From NCBI GenBank assembly GCA_001464935.1, contig LNEL01000057.1, positions 1 to 64,000 of the forward strand: a DNA stretch of 64,000 nucleotides, in the 5' to 3' direction. Made by a program: the position numbers and the translations under genes. The notes beneath the pieces were generated by a model. That model searched no databases. It saw nothing but the letters and a program-made list of their open reading frames with translations, and was not told where the DNA came from. The DNA is from Gammaproteobacteria bacterium Ga0077536. Lineage in GTDB: Bacteria; Pseudomonadota; Gammaproteobacteria; Ga0077536. Positions 31,650-41,321 of this stretch are shown piece after piece. How positions within the stretch are numbered: the first letter of the stretch is position 1; the number at the start of each line of letters is the position of its first letter.

Positions 31650-32482
31650 GCGCAGCGATCCGGCTCGTCATCACGCCCTACCTGAACACCCGGGCGTTCG
31701 TGCATCACGGCGCACCGGCCGGCTGTGCGTTGCTGGCGCTGCCGCCGCGGGAAGCCGGGCCGGCGTTGCTCGCAGGTCGTGCGCAGGCCGGCATCGTGCC
31801 GGTCGGTGCGCTGGTCGAACTCGGGCGGCAGGTCGAACTCCTCGGCGACTACGGCATCGCCTGCGCGGGGCCGTCGCTGAGCGTGCTGTTCTTCTCGCGC
31901 GTCCCGTTCGACGCGCTGGACGGCCATTCACGGATCGCGCTCAGTCCCGACTCGCGCAGTTCCGTGCGCCTGTTGTACCTGCTGCTGGCCGCGCGCGGCA
32001 TCGAGGTCCCGGGCGTCGCAGCCGACGGCGGGCCGGTCGACGGCGAACTCGTGATCGGCGACGCGGCGCTGCGCCGCGCGCCACGGCTGGCCGTCTATCC
32101 ACACGTCACCGATCTCGCCGAGCGCTGGCATCGCCTGCAGGGCCTGCCGATGGTGTTCGCGCGCTGGGTGATCCGGCGCGACGCGACGCCCGCGCTGCGC
32201 GAGCGTCTGCTCGCCTGGCTCGCGGCGTATGCGCGCGCCGAGGCGACGCATCTCGAGCGCGCGGCCGCGACCGACGCCGCGCGGGCCGGGCTCACACCGG
32301 ACGCCGCACGCGTGTACCTGCGCGGCATCCGCACCGTGCTCGATGCCAGTGACCTGCGTGGGCAGCAACGCTACCTCGATGAACTCGCGCGCCACGACTG
32401 GCCGGACTTCGTGCACGCCACGCGCCACCGTCCCCTTCCCGTCCCGCGCAGTGGCGCGGGCACCAACGCCCATCCCGCCTGA
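31646..32482 (+). CDS. mqnA: Chorismate dehydratase
   Basis: A 278-residue MqnA-family enzyme converting chorismate to 3-enolpyruvylbenzoate, the first step of the futalosine pathway. The GTG start overlaps the mqnE stop by GTGA. ITPYLNTRAF near 9-18, GIVPVGAL near 50, SVLFFSRVPFDAL and LVIGDAALR fit the fold shared with MqnD and periplasmic binding proteins. There is no signal peptide. It is encoded fourth in the mqn set. Confidence 0.92.
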   Translation: MSAAIRLVITPYLNTRAFVHHGAPAGCALLALPPREAGPALLAGRAQAGIVPVGALVELGRQVELLGDYGIACAGPSLSVLFFSRVPFDALDGHSRIALSPDSRSSVRLLYLLLAARGIEVPGVAADGGPVDGELVIGDAALRRAPRLAVYPHVTDLAERWHRLQGLPMVFARWVIRRDATPALRERLLAWLAAYARAEATHLERAAATDAARAGLTPDAARVYLRGIRTVLDASDLRGQQRYLDELARHDWPDFVHATRHRPLPVPRSGAGTNAHPA

Positions 32483-32513
32483 TCGACCCGAACGCGAACC
32501 CGGAGCCAGGACC

Positions 32514-33617
32514 ATGCATACAGATCTGATCGCCAGACTCGACCGCGGCGCGCGACTCGACGCGCAGGACGGCCTGACGCTGCTGACCGGCCACTTTCCG
32601 GTCGGCGAGCTGATGGCCTATGCGCACGAGGCGCGGATGCGCCGCCACCCGGACCCCGCCGTCAGCTTCGTCTACGACACGAACCCGAACTACACCAACG
32701 TGTGCGTCACGCACTGCGAATTCTGTGCGTTCTGGCGCAGCGACCGCGCGAAGGACGCTTACACGCTGACGCCCGAAGCGCTCGCCGCGCGCGTCAAAAA
32801 GGCGGCCGATGCCGGCGCGACCACCGTGCTGCTGCAGGGCGGTCACAACCCGGACGTGACGCTCGGGCACTGGCTCGCTTATGTCGCGGCGATCCGCCAG
32901 GCCTGTCCGTCGATTCACATCCATCCGTTCTCGCCGCCGGAGATTGCCTACCTGTCGGATCAGTACGGGCTCAGCACGCGGCACATCGTCGAGCAGCTCT
33001 ATGCGGCCGGTGTGCGCACGATGCCCGGCGGCGGCGCGGAAATCCTGGTGCAGCGCGTGCGTGACGCGATCGCGCCCGAGAAATGCAGCGCCGCACGCTG
33101 GCTCGACATCATGCGCGAGGCGCACGAGACCGGCATGAAGACCACGGCGACGATGATGTATGGCCATGTCGAGACGCCGGCTGAGATCATCGAGCATCTG
33201 CTCGCGGTGCGCGATCTGCAGGATCGCACCGGCGGCTTCAGCTCGTTCATTCCATGGTCGTTCAAGCCGGGCAACTCGACGCTCGGCAAGAAGGTCCGGG
33301 TCGCCGCCCATCCGATGCGCTACCTGCGTCTGATCGCCACCGCGCGCTTGATGCTCGACAACGTGCCACACGTGCAGTCGTCGTGGTTCAGCGAGGATCT
33401 GCGCACCGGCCAGCTCGGCCTGCTCGCGGGCGCCGACGACTTCGGCGGCCTGCTGTTCGAGGAGAGCGTGCTCGGCAAGGCGGGCCACGCGCCGAAGACA
33501 AGTCTCGAGCGCACACTCGAGGTGATCCGCGCGATGGGCTTCGAGCCGACGCAGCGCAACTCCTTCTACGAAGTCATCGAACGCTACGGCATGGGCGAGG
33601 CTCAGCGCACCGGGTAG
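32514..33617 (+). CDS. mqnC: Cyclic dehypoxanthine futalosine synthase (radical SAM)
   Basis: A 367-residue radical SAM enzyme that cyclises dehypoxanthine futalosine. The cluster cysteines CVTHCEFC are at 64, 68 and 71. IPWSFKPGNSTLG, MPGGGAEILVQRVRD and GKAGHAPKTSLE match MqnC. The start is the ATG at 32514, preceded by GGAGCCAGG. A 31-base gap from mqnA keeps it in the same operon. The next genes (gnd, zwf) are separated by 444 bases with repeats, so this is the likely operon end. Confidence 0.95.
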   Translation: MHTDLIARLDRGARLDAQDGLTLLTGHFPVGELMAYAHEARMRRHPDPAVSFVYDTNPNYTNVCVTHCEFCAFWRSDRAKDAYTLTPEALAARVKKAADAGATTVLLQGGHNPDVTLGHWLAYVAAIRQACPSIHIHPFSPPEIAYLSDQYGLSTRHIVEQLYAAGVRTMPGGGAEILVQRVRDAIAPEKCSAARWLDIMREAHETGMKTTATMMYGHVETPAEIIEHLLAVRDLQDRTGGFSSFIPWSFKPGNSTLGKKVRVAAHPMRYLRLIATARLMLDNVPHVQSSWFSEDLRTGQLGLLAGADDFGGLLFEESVLGKAGHAPKTSLERTLEVIRAMGFEPTQRNSFYEVIERYGMGEAQRTG

Positions 33618-34061
33618 TGCCGGGTCTGAGGACTGTGTCAGCGGTGGGTTCTTGATTGGCCACCGAGAACACCGAGAACACAGAGATGGAAAATGTTCAG
33701 TCGGAAGCCGCCGGGGCGCCGCGGCGATCGTGGTGAACGCGTCGGGAACACCCCGTTCAAGTCCCTCCTTCCGGGCAGAGGGGCTTACGCGCAACGCACG
33801 GCGGCGGCCATCGGCGAATCCATCCTCCTCTTTCCTCGGTGTTCTCGGTGTTCTCGGTGGCCTTCTTCCCCGGCTTCTACCGAAGCTGCCACCACTGACA
33901 TCACGCCGGGTGACTGTGAGGCGAAGAAGTGGCTGGTACCCGGGCCCGATTCGCGTAGGCTGAAGCGTCCGGCCCCGCTGCGCGCGGCCAGATCTCCGCC
34001 GGTCTCAATCCCGCTGTCGCGCAGCCGCTACCCCGCGCTGGGGACCAGAGGTGGAGTGCGC
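33618..34061. repeat. Gap with inverted pair of dispersed repeat arms
   Basis: The left arm GCCACCGAGAACACCGAG begins at 33659 and continues to 33686. The inverted right arm CCTCGGTGTTCTCGGTGTTC begins at 33834 and continues to GGTGGCC at 33862. The arms are near-perfect and enclose about 147 bases unlike the other interiors. The remaining 33863-34061 should carry the gnd-zwf promoter; no clear -35/-10 or terminator is seen. Confidence 0.85.
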
Positions 34062-35501
34062 ATGAAACTCGCAGATATCGGCGTCATCGGCATGGCGGTC
34101 ATGGGCCGCAACCTGGCCTTGAACCTGGCCGATCACGGCTACACGGTCGCGGTCCACAACCGCTCGCCGGGCAGGACCGACGAACTGATCGCGGAGTATC
34201 CGGACAAGTCACTGATCGCCTGTCATGACGTGCGGACCTTCGTGCAGGCGCTCGAGCGACCGCGCGTGTGCCTGTTGATGATCCAGGCCGGCGCGGCGGT
34301 CGATGCGCAGATTGCGCAACTGCTGCCCCACCTCGACGCCGGCGACATCGTGATCGATGGCGGCAATTCGCTGTGGGAAGACTCGAACCGTCGTCTCGCG
34401 GCCCTCGAAGCCCGGGGCCTGCTGTTCGTCGGCATGGGCATTTCGGGCGGCGAGGAAGGGGCGCGTCACGGCCCGGCGCTGATGCCGGCCGGTTCCGCCG
34501 CGGCGTGGCCGCGTGTGCGCGAGATGTGCCAGGCGATCGCGGCGAAGGTCGACGGCGCGCCGTGCTGCGAATGGCTGGGGGACGGCGGTGCCGGGCACTA
34601 CGTGAAGATGGTGCACAACGGCATCGAGTACGGCGACATGCAGCTGATCGGCGAGGCCTATCAACTGCTGCGCGACGGCGCGGGTTTGGACGCCGATGCC
34701 CTCGCGCGGACCTTCCGCGCGTGGAACGAGGGTCCGCTCGCGTCCTACCTGATCGAAATCACCGCCGACATCCTCGACGTGCGCAAGCCCGACGGTGCGC
34801 TGTTCATCGATGACATCCTCGACAGCAGCGGCCAGAAGGGCACGGGCAAATGGACGGCCAGCAATGCGATCGATCTCGGCGTGCCGCTGACACTGATTGC
34901 CGAAGCCGTCAGCAGCCGCTTCCTGTCGTCGCTGAAGGCGGAGCGGATGCTCGCGGCCGGAAAGCTCGGCGCCGCGGGCGTGGCGGCCGGCACGGCGGCG
35001 CCGGCCGGCATCGCCGCCGACATCGAGTCTGCGCTGTACTGCTCGAAGCTCGTGTCCTACGCCCAGGGCTTCATGCTGCTGCGCGCGGCCGCCGAGCGCT
35101 ACGGCTGGCAGCTCGCGTTCGGCGACATTGCGCTCGTGTGGCGCGGCGGCTGCATCATCCGCAGCCGCTTCCTCGATCAGATCAAGGCGGCGTACGCGCG
35201 GGCGCCCGCGCTGCAGAACCTGCTGCTCGACGGGTTCTTCGTCGGCGAGTTCGCGCGCCACGCGGCCGGCTGGCGGCGCGCGCTGGCGTTCGGCATCGCG
35301 CGCGGCATCCCGCTGCCCGCATGCAGCGCGGCGCTGTCGTTCTTCGACGGTTACCGCAGCGCGCGGCTGCCGGCGAACCTGCTGCAGGCCCAGCGCGATT
35401 ATTTCGGCGCGCACACCTATCGGCGCATCGACCGGCCTGTCACCGAGGCGTTTCATTTCGACTGGAACGGCACCCGTGAGGAGCAGCGCAGCGATGACTG
35501 A
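34062..35501 (+). CDS. gnd: 6-phosphogluconate dehydrogenase (decarboxylating)
   Basis: A 479-residue NADP-dependent enzyme making ribulose 5-phosphate in the oxidative pentose phosphate pathway. The nucleotide-binding [15 protein letters not shown] is near 9. [19 protein letters not shown] near 127 and [15 protein letters not shown] near 184 carry the substrate-site residues, and [20 protein letters not shown] near 258 is diagnostic. The length is full. The ATG at 34062 overlaps no upstream gene; zwf starts inside its last codons. The gnd-zwf pair should supply NADPH and pentoses. Confidence 0.97.
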   Translation: MKLADIGVIGMAVMGRNLALNLADHGYTVAVHNRSPGRTDELIAEYPDKSLIACHDVRTFVQALERPRVCLLMIQAGAAVDAQIAQLLPHLDAGDIVIDGGNSLWEDSNRRLAALEARGLLFVGMGISGGEEGARHGPALMPAGSAAAWPRVREMCQAIAAKVDGAPCCEWLGDGGAGHYVKMVHNGIEYGDMQLIGEAYQLLRDGAGLDADALARTFRAWNEGPLASYLIEITADILDVRKPDGALFIDDILDSSGQKGTGKWTASNAIDLGVPLTLIAEAVSSRFLSSLKAERMLAAGKLGAAGVAAGTAAPAGIAADIESALYCSKLVSYAQGFMLLRAAAERYGWQLAFGDIALVWRGGCIIRSRFLDQIKAAYARAPALQNLLLDGFFVGEFARHAAGWRRALAFGIARGIPLPACSAALSFFDGYRSARLPANLLQAQRDYFGAHTYRRIDRPVTEAFHFDWNGTREEQRSDD

Positions 35502-36978
35502 TCCGTGCACCTATGTGATCTTCGGTGCGACCGGCAACCTGTCGTCGATCAAGCTGCTGCCCGCGCTCTACCACCTCGATCGCGCCGGCCAGCTTGACGC
35601 CGGCGTGCGCGTGCTGTGCTGCGGCCGCAGCGAGTTCACCCAACCGCAGTGGCGGGAGACCGTGCACGGCTGGATCAGCGCGAAGGCCCGCGGCGGGCTC
35701 GATGACGAAGTCTTCGCGCGCTTCGCGGACCGCCTGCGCTACCTGCGCGGCGACCTGCACGACGCCGGCATGTATCCGCTCATCGAAGCGCATCTCGCGC
35801 AGGGCCCGACGCCCAACGCCGCGTTCTACATGTCGGTCGGACCGGCGGAGTTCGGCCTCATCACCGAACAGCTCAGTGCGCACGGCATGCTGGACGAAGC
35901 GCAGGGTTGGCGGCGCATCGTCGTGGAGAAGCCGTTCGGCTCGGATCTGCCCAGCGCGCAGGAGTTGCAGCGTCGCATCGGTCGGCATGTCGACGAGTCG
36001 CAGGTCTACCGGATCGATCACTACCTGGGCAAGGCAACCGTGCAGAACGTGCTGGTGTTCCGCTTCGCGAACCTGATGATGGAACCGCTGTGGAATCGCG
36101 ATCACATCGATCACGTGCAGATCACGCATGCCGAAACGCTGGGCGTCGGCAACCGCGGCGGCTTCTACGAGCGCGCGGGCGCGCTGCGCGACATGATCCA
36201 GAGTCACCTGCTGCAGATGCTGACGCTGGTCGCGATGGAACCGCCGTCGGTGATGGATGCAGAGTCGCTGCGCGACGAGAAGGTCAAGGTGCTGAAGGCC
36301 GTGCGCCCGATCGAACCCGGCGCGGTGGCCGCCCAGACCTATCGCGCGCAGTACACCGCCGGTGACATCGACGGCGCCCGCGTGCCCGCCTACCGCGACG
36401 AGGCGCGGGTCGACCCGCGCAGTGTCACCGAGACCTATGCGGCGATGAAGGTCTACATCGACAACTGGCGCTGGCGCGGCGTGCCGTTCTACCTGCGCAC
36501 CGGCAAACGCATGGCCGAGGCGCGCTCGATGGTGTCGATCTGCTTCAAGCATCCGCCGCTGCAGTTCTTTCGTGGCACCCATGTCGACAGGTTGCATTCG
36601 AACTGGGTGATCCTCGGCATCCAGCCGGAAGAATCGCTGCGCGTGGAGATCACCGCGAAGGAGCCCGGGCTCGAGTTGCGCACGCGGCAGCTGTCGCTCG
36701 ACGCGCACTTTCGCGACGGCGACCATGAAAAGACCGACGCCTACGAAGATCTGCTGCTCGATGTGATCCGCGGCGACCGATCGCTGTTCCTGCGCTTCGA
36801 TGAAGTGGAGTACGCGTGGCGGGTCGTCGACCCTGTCCTCGCCGCGTGGGCCGGCGAATCCGCCGACATTCCGACCTATGCTGCCGGGTCGTGGGGGCCG
36901 CGCGAATCGCGGCGGATCTTCGATCGCGCGGAACACCGCTGGCGACACACGCTCGAGCCGCAGAGTCCGGAAGAGTAG
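35494..36978 (+). CDS. zwf: Glucose-6-phosphate 1-dehydrogenase
   Basis: A 494-residue NADP-dependent enzyme, the first step of the oxidative pentose phosphate and Entner-Doudoroff routes. [17 protein letters not shown] near 9 is the coenzyme-binding motif. [12 protein letters not shown] is near 144, and [13 protein letters not shown] near 172 holds the substrate-binding and catalytic residues. ATG 35494 overlaps the gnd TGA by eight bases, so translation is coupled. The length matches the family. Confidence 0.97.
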   Translation: MTDPCTYVIFGATGNLSSIKLLPALYHLDRAGQLDAGVRVLCCGRSEFTQPQWRETVHGWISAKARGGLDDEVFARFADRLRYLRGDLHDAGMYPLIEAHLAQGPTPNAAFYMSVGPAEFGLITEQLSAHGMLDEAQGWRRIVVEKPFGSDLPSAQELQRRIGRHVDESQVYRIDHYLGKATVQNVLVFRFANLMMEPLWNRDHIDHVQITHAETLGVGNRGGFYERAGALRDMIQSHLLQMLTLVAMEPPSVMDAESLRDEKVKVLKAVRPIEPGAVAAQTYRAQYTAGDIDGARVPAYRDEARVDPRSVTETYAAMKVYIDNWRWRGVPFYLRTGKRMAEARSMVSICFKHPPLQFFRGTHVDRLHSNWVILGIQPEESLRVEITAKEPGLELRTRQLSLDAHFRDGDHEKTDAYEDLLLDVIRGDRSLFLRFDEVEYAWRVVDPVLAAWAGESADIPTYAAGSWGPRESRRIFDRAEHRWRHTLEPQSPEE

Positions 36979-37107
36979 GACTTCACCGCGCACGGCGTGG
37001 CGGCGAGCGCCCGCGAACCCGATGTCTCGATCAGGGAAGCCCGACTTGCGCGGGAGACGGTGCTCGCGCATCGTCGAGGCCCTGCTTCCGAACCGGATGG
37101 GACTGCC

Positions 37108-37422
37108 ATGCCTGAGCTTTCAACGATCACGCAGCTGCGGCCGATCGCCCTGGCCGGGCTTGCCGCATTGTCAGCGCTGCTGGCGATGCCGGCGGGCGCT
37201 GACGGGCGTGTCGCCGACGGCACCGTCGAAGCCGACGTGATAGGCGTCGTGCCACTGCGCGCGGCAGGGCGCGGCGCGCCGTGGCGCGCGCGGGTGACGG
37301 TGCGTCTCGACGACGGGATCCGGGCGCGTCTGACCTACGGCCGCCCGTTTCCGCGCGTCGGCGAACGCGTGCGCCTGCAGATCGCCGACGGTGACCTGAA
37401 GCCGGTCAGGCCGCGGCGTTGA
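37108..37422 (+). CDS. Small exported protein of unknown function
   Basis: A 104-residue protein. The ATG at 37108 gives a clean signal peptide (IALAGLAALSALLAMPAGADG), whereas a longer frame from 36997 puts 37 unlikely residues in front of it. The mature part (RVTVRLDDGIRARLTYGRPFPRVGERVRLQI) looks like a small beta-barrel or OB-like domain, with GERVRLQI typical of such folds. No family is recognised. It lies 129 bases after zwf and faces a hydrolase gene. Confidence 0.6.
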   Translation: MPELSTITQLRPIALAGLAALSALLAMPAGADGRVADGTVEADVIGVVPLRAAGRGAPWRARVTVRLDDGIRARLTYGRPFPRVGERVRLQIADGDLKPVRPRR

Positions 37423-37466
37423 GCGTCCGCCCGCGGCTGTCGGCACTGCGCGTTGCAGACATCGGG

Positions 37467-37499
37467 GACGCAGGCAGGCATGACTGCCTGAGGGGCGTC
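37467..37499. terminator. Stem-loop between convergent genes
   Basis: GACGC-agg-CAGGCA-tgac-TGCCTG-aggg-GCGTC forms an interrupted stem of 11 pairs. It sits in the 75-base gap between the exported protein and hydrolase genes and touches the hydrolase stop codon. There is no U tract; a bidirectional terminator role is inferred. Confidence 0.5.
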
Positions 37500-38091
37500 A
37501 CGGCGCGGGTGCCATGGGAGCCGGGCCATCGCTGCCAGCGAGGCGGCGAATCGCGGCCAGCACCGCCGGCTCCTGCGCCGCGTTGAAATGCAGCGCATCG
37601 GGACACAGGGTCACCATGGCGCCGAGACCGTCCCGCCAGCGCGCCGCGTTCGCCCGCCAGTCCGACGTGAAAGGGTCATTGTCGGACAGCAGCACCTCGA
37701 TCCGCCGCGTCGCCGCGCGCACCTGTGACAGGGCCAGCGGTGCCTCGATCCACGGCATGATCGAAGGCCACGGGCGATCGACCGTCCACCAGCCTGCGAC
37801 TGCCAGGAGACCGCCAAGCTGCACGCCTGCCGGCAGCCGTTCGAGCGCGTGCATGGCCGCCCGCACGCCGACGCTGTGCCCGACCAGCAGCGTTTCCGGC
37901 AACGCCTCCCGGTGTTCGGCCAGCGCCGCCTGCACCCCCGACGTCCACGCCGGGATTGTCGGTGATCCCGGCTCAGGCAGATCGAGCGTCTCGATCGCGA
38001 GCTCGGCGGCGAGGGTGTCCCGGAGCCACGGGTACCAGTCTGAAGACGGCAGCCCCGACCAGCGGGGAACGACGATGATTTTCTTGAACAT
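37498..38091 (-). CDS. RBBP9/YdeN-family serine hydrolase
   Basis: A 197-residue alpha/beta hydrolase. FKKIIVVPRWSGLPSSDWYPWL at the start is typical of this family, and the nucleophile elbow GHSVG is near residue 77. VLLSDNDPFTSDW supplies the acid, and DALHFNA the histidine near the C-terminus. The start is the ATG at 38091; a longer frame to 38211 is arginine- and proline-rich and improbable. It is divergent from arsR, with about 146 bases between. The substrate is unknown. Confidence 0.85.
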   Translation of the reverse strand: MFKKIIVVPRWSGLPSSDWYPWLRDTLAAELAIETLDLPEPGSPTIPAWTSGVQAALAEHREALPETLLVGHSVGVRAAMHALERLPAGVQLGGLLAVAGWWTVDRPWPSIMPWIEAPLALSQVRAATRRIEVLLSDNDPFTSDWRANAARWRDGLGAMVTLCPDALHFNAAQEPAVLAAIRRLAGSDGPAPMAPAP

Positions 38092-38211
38092 GCACCGCTC
38101 CGGTTCGGGAACCCCGCGCCCACTGTAGCAGCGGCGGCCGTCGCCTGGCCGGATGGGGGCGCAGTGCGGGGCAGGCAGCCCCGCGCGCACCGGCCGCGCC
38201 GCTTCCTTCAT

Positions 38212-38235
38212 TTCAACGATCCTTGTATCGTTGAA
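38212..38235 (+). promoter_or_regulatory. ArsR operator palindrome
   Basis: TTCAACGAT and ATCGTTGAA form a perfect 9-bp inverted repeat with a six-base centre, ending two bases before the arsR ATG. Its size and position fit an ArsR dimer site for autoregulation of the arsRCDA-acr3 operon. Because it abuts the start codon there is no separate Shine-Dalgarno, so translation may be leaderless or rely on weak pairing. Confidence 0.7.
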
Positions 38236-38237
38236 TC

Positions 38238-38612
38238 ATGGATCGCGACACCGCCAGCACCGTCTTCGAATGCCTCGCCTCGGGCCACCGGCTCGACATC
38301 TACCGCCTGCTGGTGCGCCACGCGCCGGACGGGCTCGTCGCCGGCGAGATCGGGGCGCAGCTCGGCCTGCCGCCCACCAACCTGTCCTTTCACCTGAAGA
38401 CCATGGCCCACGCCGGCCTCGTGCGGGCGACCCCGGAGGGCCGCTTCCAGCGCTACTGCGCCGAGCTGTCCCTGATGAACGCGCTGATCGCCTACCTGAC
38501 GGAAGAATGCTGTCAGGGCGAACCCGCGCGCTGCGCCGGGCTCGTGGCCGCGGACTGCTGTCCCGAACCGCTGTCCGGTCAGGCCCGCCGGCGTCGGGCC
38601 CAACGTGAGTGA
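38238..38612 (+). CDS. arsR: ArsR-type arsenical repressor
   Basis: A 124-residue winged-helix repressor. The DNA-binding region LVAGEIGAQLGLPPTNLSFHL is near 33-53. The C-terminal metalloid site ECCQGEPARC has vicinal cysteines near 91-92 and a third near 99, plus another pair near 107-108. The cysteines lie after the helix-turn-helix, as in the Acidithiobacillus-type ArsR rather than the E. coli type. Arsenite binding should release it from the palindrome just upstream of its own start. Its TGA lies within the alternative start of arsC. Confidence 0.93.
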   Translation: MDRDTASTVFECLASGHRLDIYRLLVRHAPDGLVAGEIGAQLGLPPTNLSFHLKTMAHAGLVRATPEGRFQRYCAELSLMNALIAYLTEECCQGEPARCAGLVAADCCPEPLSGQARRRRAQRE

Positions 38613-38616
38613 AACC

Positions 38617-39111
38617 ATGACCGACCGACACTACAACGTGCTGTTTCTCTGCACCGGCAACTCGGCGCGCTCGATCATCGCCGAGGCGCTGATGAATCAC
38701 TTGGGCCAGGGCCGGTTCCGGGCGTTTTCGGCCGGCAGCCACCCGACCGGGCGCGTGAATCCGTTCGCGCTCGAGGTCGTGCAGGCACTGGGCTTCGAAG
38801 CCGGCGCATTCCGCAGCAAAAGCTGGGACGAGTTCGCGGGCACGGCGGCGCCGTCGCTCGATTTCGTGTTCACCGTCTGCGACAACGCCGCCGGCGAAGT
38901 CTGCCCGCACTGGCCGGGCCAGCCGATGACCGCGCACTGGGGCATCGAAGACCCGGCGGCGGTCGAGGGCAGCGACATCGAGAAGCGTCGCGCCTTCGTG
39001 CAGGCGGCGCAGTACCTGCGGCGCCGGATCGATCTGTTCCTGAACCTCCCGCTCGAGGCCATCGACACGCTGGCGCTGCAACGCCGCCTCGACGACATCG
39101 GCCGCAGCTGA
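38617..39111 (+). CDS. arsC: Arsenate reductase, low-molecular-weight phosphatase type
   Basis: A 164-residue reductase converting arsenate to arsenite. The P-loop CTGNSAR (CX5R) has its cysteine at residue 12. Cysteines 88 and 96 in FTVCDNAAGEVCPHW match the two relay cysteines of thioredoxin-coupled ArsC, and EDPAAVEG supplies the general acid loop. Two starts are possible: GTG 38605, overlapping arsR by eight bases, and ATG 38617, used here because it places the P-loop at the usual distance. Its product feeds the ArsD/ArsA/Acr3 efflux machinery. Confidence 0.95.
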   Translation: MTDRHYNVLFLCTGNSARSIIAEALMNHLGQGRFRAFSAGSHPTGRVNPFALEVVQALGFEAGAFRSKSWDEFAGTAAPSLDFVFTVCDNAAGEVCPHWPGQPMTAHWGIEDPAAVEGSDIEKRRAFVQAAQYLRRRIDLFLNLPLEAIDTLALQRRLDDIGRS

Positions 39112-39142
39112 TCTCCCCGTCATCGCACCCCGGAGCATTCCC

Positions 39143-39499
39143 ATGAGCACCATTCAGATCTACGACCCCGCCCTGTGCTGCAGCAGTGGCGTCTGCGGCG
39201 TCGACGTCGACGAGGCGCTGGTCTATTTCGCCGCCGATCTCGACTGGGCGAAACAGCAGGGCGCGCAGATCGAACGCTACAACCTCGCGCAGCAGCCGCT
39301 CGCCTTCGCCGAGAACGCGGTGGTGCGCGCCTACCTCCAGCGCTCGGGCCAGGACGCGCTGCCGCTCGTGCTCGTCGATGGCGAGATGGCACTCGCCGGC
39401 CGTTACCCGACGCGCACCGAACTCGCCCGCTGGACCAGCGGATCCGGCAACGCCAGCGCGCCGCCGACGGCCTGCGCGCCCGGCACAGGCTGCTGCTGA
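39143..39499 (+). CDS. arsD: ArsD arsenic metallochaperone
   Basis: A 118-residue protein that hands arsenite to the ArsA ATPase. The arsenite-binding cysteines are CC at 12-13 and C18 (DPALCCSSGVCG). The C-terminus carries further cysteines in TACAPGTGCC. That tail is nearly the same as the one ending ArsM (TACAPGGACC). The gene is followed nine bases later by arsA. Confidence 0.95.
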   Translation: MSTIQIYDPALCCSSGVCGVDVDEALVYFAADLDWAKQQGAQIERYNLAQQPLAFAENAVVRAYLQRSGQDALPLVLVDGEMALAGRYPTRTELARWTSGSGNASAPPTACAPGTGCC

Positions 39500-39507
39500 G
39501 CAAGTCC

Positions 39508-41283
39508 GTGCCGCGCTTTCTCGAACAACCGCCGATCTTCCTGTTCTTCACCGGCAAGGGCGGCGTCGGCAAGACCTCGCTCGCCTGCGCAAGTGCGGTC
39601 TCCCTCGCCGATGCCGGACAGCGCGTGCTGCTGGTGAGCACCGATCCGGCGTCGAACGTCGGCCAGGTGTTCGGCCTCGACATCGGCAACCGCATCACCG
39701 CGATGCCGGCCGTGCCGCGTCTCGCCGCGCTGGAGATCGATCCGCAGGCGGCCGCGCAGGCCTATCGCGATCGCATCGTCGGGCCCGTGCGCGGCCTGCT
39801 GCCGGACGACGTCGTGCGCGGCATCGAGGAGCAGCTGTCCGGCGCCTGCACGACCGAAATCGCGGCCTTCGACGAGTTCACCGCGCTGCTGACCAGTGAC
39901 ACGCTGACCGCCGACTACGACCACATCATTTTCGACACCGCGCCGACCGGCCACACCATCCGTCTGCTGCAGCTGCCGGGCGCGTGGAGCGGCTTTCTCG
40001 AGACCGGCAAAGGCGACGCGTCCTGTCTCGGTCCGCTGGCCGGACTCGACAAGCAGCGCGCGCAGTACCAGGCCGCCGTCGCCGCGCTGGCCGATCCGGC
40101 GCGCACGCGCCTCGTGCTGGTGGCGCGCGCGCAAGGTGCGACGCTGCGCGAAGCGGCGCGCACGCACGAAGAACTGGCCGCGATCGGCCTCACCCGGCAG
40201 TGTCTCGTGATCAACGGCGTGCTGCCCGCGGACGAGGCCCGCGTCGATCCGCTGGCGGCTGCGATCTGCGCGCGGGAAGAGGCCGCGCTGCAGGCGATGC
40301 CGGACGCGCTGCGCGCGCTGCCACGCGATCTCATTGCGCTGAAGGCTTTCAACCTCGTCGGCCTCGACGCCCTGCGTCACCTGCTCGACGCGGCCGCAGC
40401 GCCCGCCGCGACCATCGGCGACCTCGCGCTGCCGGACTTCGATGCCCCGGTGCTGTCGCAACTCGTCGACGACCTCGCGAGGGCGGGCCACGGGCTCATC
40501 ATGCTGATGGGCAAGGGCGGGGTCGGCAAGACGACGCTGGCGGCGGCAGTCGCCGTCGAACTCGCGACGCGCGGACACGAGGTGCATCTGACGACGTCCG
40601 ATCCGGCGGCCCACCTCGCCGAGACCCTGAACGGTGCCCTGCCGCACCTGACGGTCGACCGCATCGATCCGCACGCGGAAACCGCGCGCTACCGCCAGCA
40701 CGTGCTCGACACCAAGGGCGCGAAACTCGACGCGCCTGGCCGCGCGATGCTCGAGGAGGATCTCCGCTCGCCGTGCACCGAGGAGATCGCGGTGTTCCAG
40801 GCGTTCTCGCGCGTCATCCGTGAAGCCGCGCACAAGTTCGTGGTGATGGACACCGCGCCAACCGGCCACACCCTGCTGCTGCTCGATGCGACCGGCGCCT
40901 ACCATCGCGAGATTGCGCGTCAGCTCGCGACCAGCGAGGTGCACTTCACGACGCCGATGATGCAGCTGCAGGATCCCGCGCGCACGAAAGTGCTGCTCGT
41001 CACGCTCGCCGAAACCACGCCGGTGCTGGAAGCCGCGAACCTGCAGGCCGATCTGCGGCGCGCGGGCATCGAGCCGTGGGCCTGGATCATCAACAACTGC
41101 GTTGCGGCGAGCCGGCCGGTGTCGACGCTGCTGCGACAGCGGGCGCTGAACGAAGCGCGCGAAATCGACGCGGTCGCGCACCGGCACGCGCAGCGCTACG
41201 CGGTGGTGCCGCTGCTCGCGACCGAGCCTGTCGGCGTGACACGCCTGCTCGCGCTGAGCCATCCCGTCACACCGGCACGCTGA
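39508..41283 (+). CDS. arsA: ArsA arsenite-stimulated ATPase
   Basis: A 591-residue two-domain ATPase that energises arsenite efflux. Both halves have intact deviant P-loops: [11 protein letters not shown] near residue 14 and [11 protein letters not shown] near 335. Each half has its DTAPTGHT motif. The start is taken as the GTG at 39508, nine bases after the arsD stop, because an upstream extension would overlap arsD in another frame. The length fits the family (about 583). Its partner in this operon is Acr3 rather than ArsB, a pairing seen in some but not all ars operons. Confidence 0.95.
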   Translation: MPRFLEQPPIFLFFTGKGGVGKTSLACASAVSLADAGQRVLLVSTDPASNVGQVFGLDIGNRITAMPAVPRLAALEIDPQAAAQAYRDRIVGPVRGLLPDDVVRGIEEQLSGACTTEIAAFDEFTALLTSDTLTADYDHIIFDTAPTGHTIRLLQLPGAWSGFLETGKGDASCLGPLAGLDKQRAQYQAAVAALADPARTRLVLVARAQGATLREAARTHEELAAIGLTRQCLVINGVLPADEARVDPLAAAICAREEAALQAMPDALRALPRDLIALKAFNLVGLDALRHLLDAAAAPAATIGDLALPDFDAPVLSQLVDDLARAGHGLIMLMGKGGVGKTTLAAAVAVELATRGHEVHLTTSDPAAHLAETLNGALPHLTVDRIDPHAETARYRQHVLDTKGAKLDAPGRAMLEEDLRSPCTEEIAVFQAFSRVIREAAHKFVVMDTAPTGHTLLLLDATGAYHREIARQLATSEVHFTTPMMQLQDPARTKVLLVTLAETTPVLEAANLQADLRRAGIEPWAWIINNCVAASRPVSTLLRQRALNEAREIDAVAHRHAQRYAVVPLLATEPVGVTRLLALSHPVTPAR

Positions 41284-41321
41284 CGCGCGCCGCGACAGAA
41301 TTCGAACCAGGAAACGCCTTC

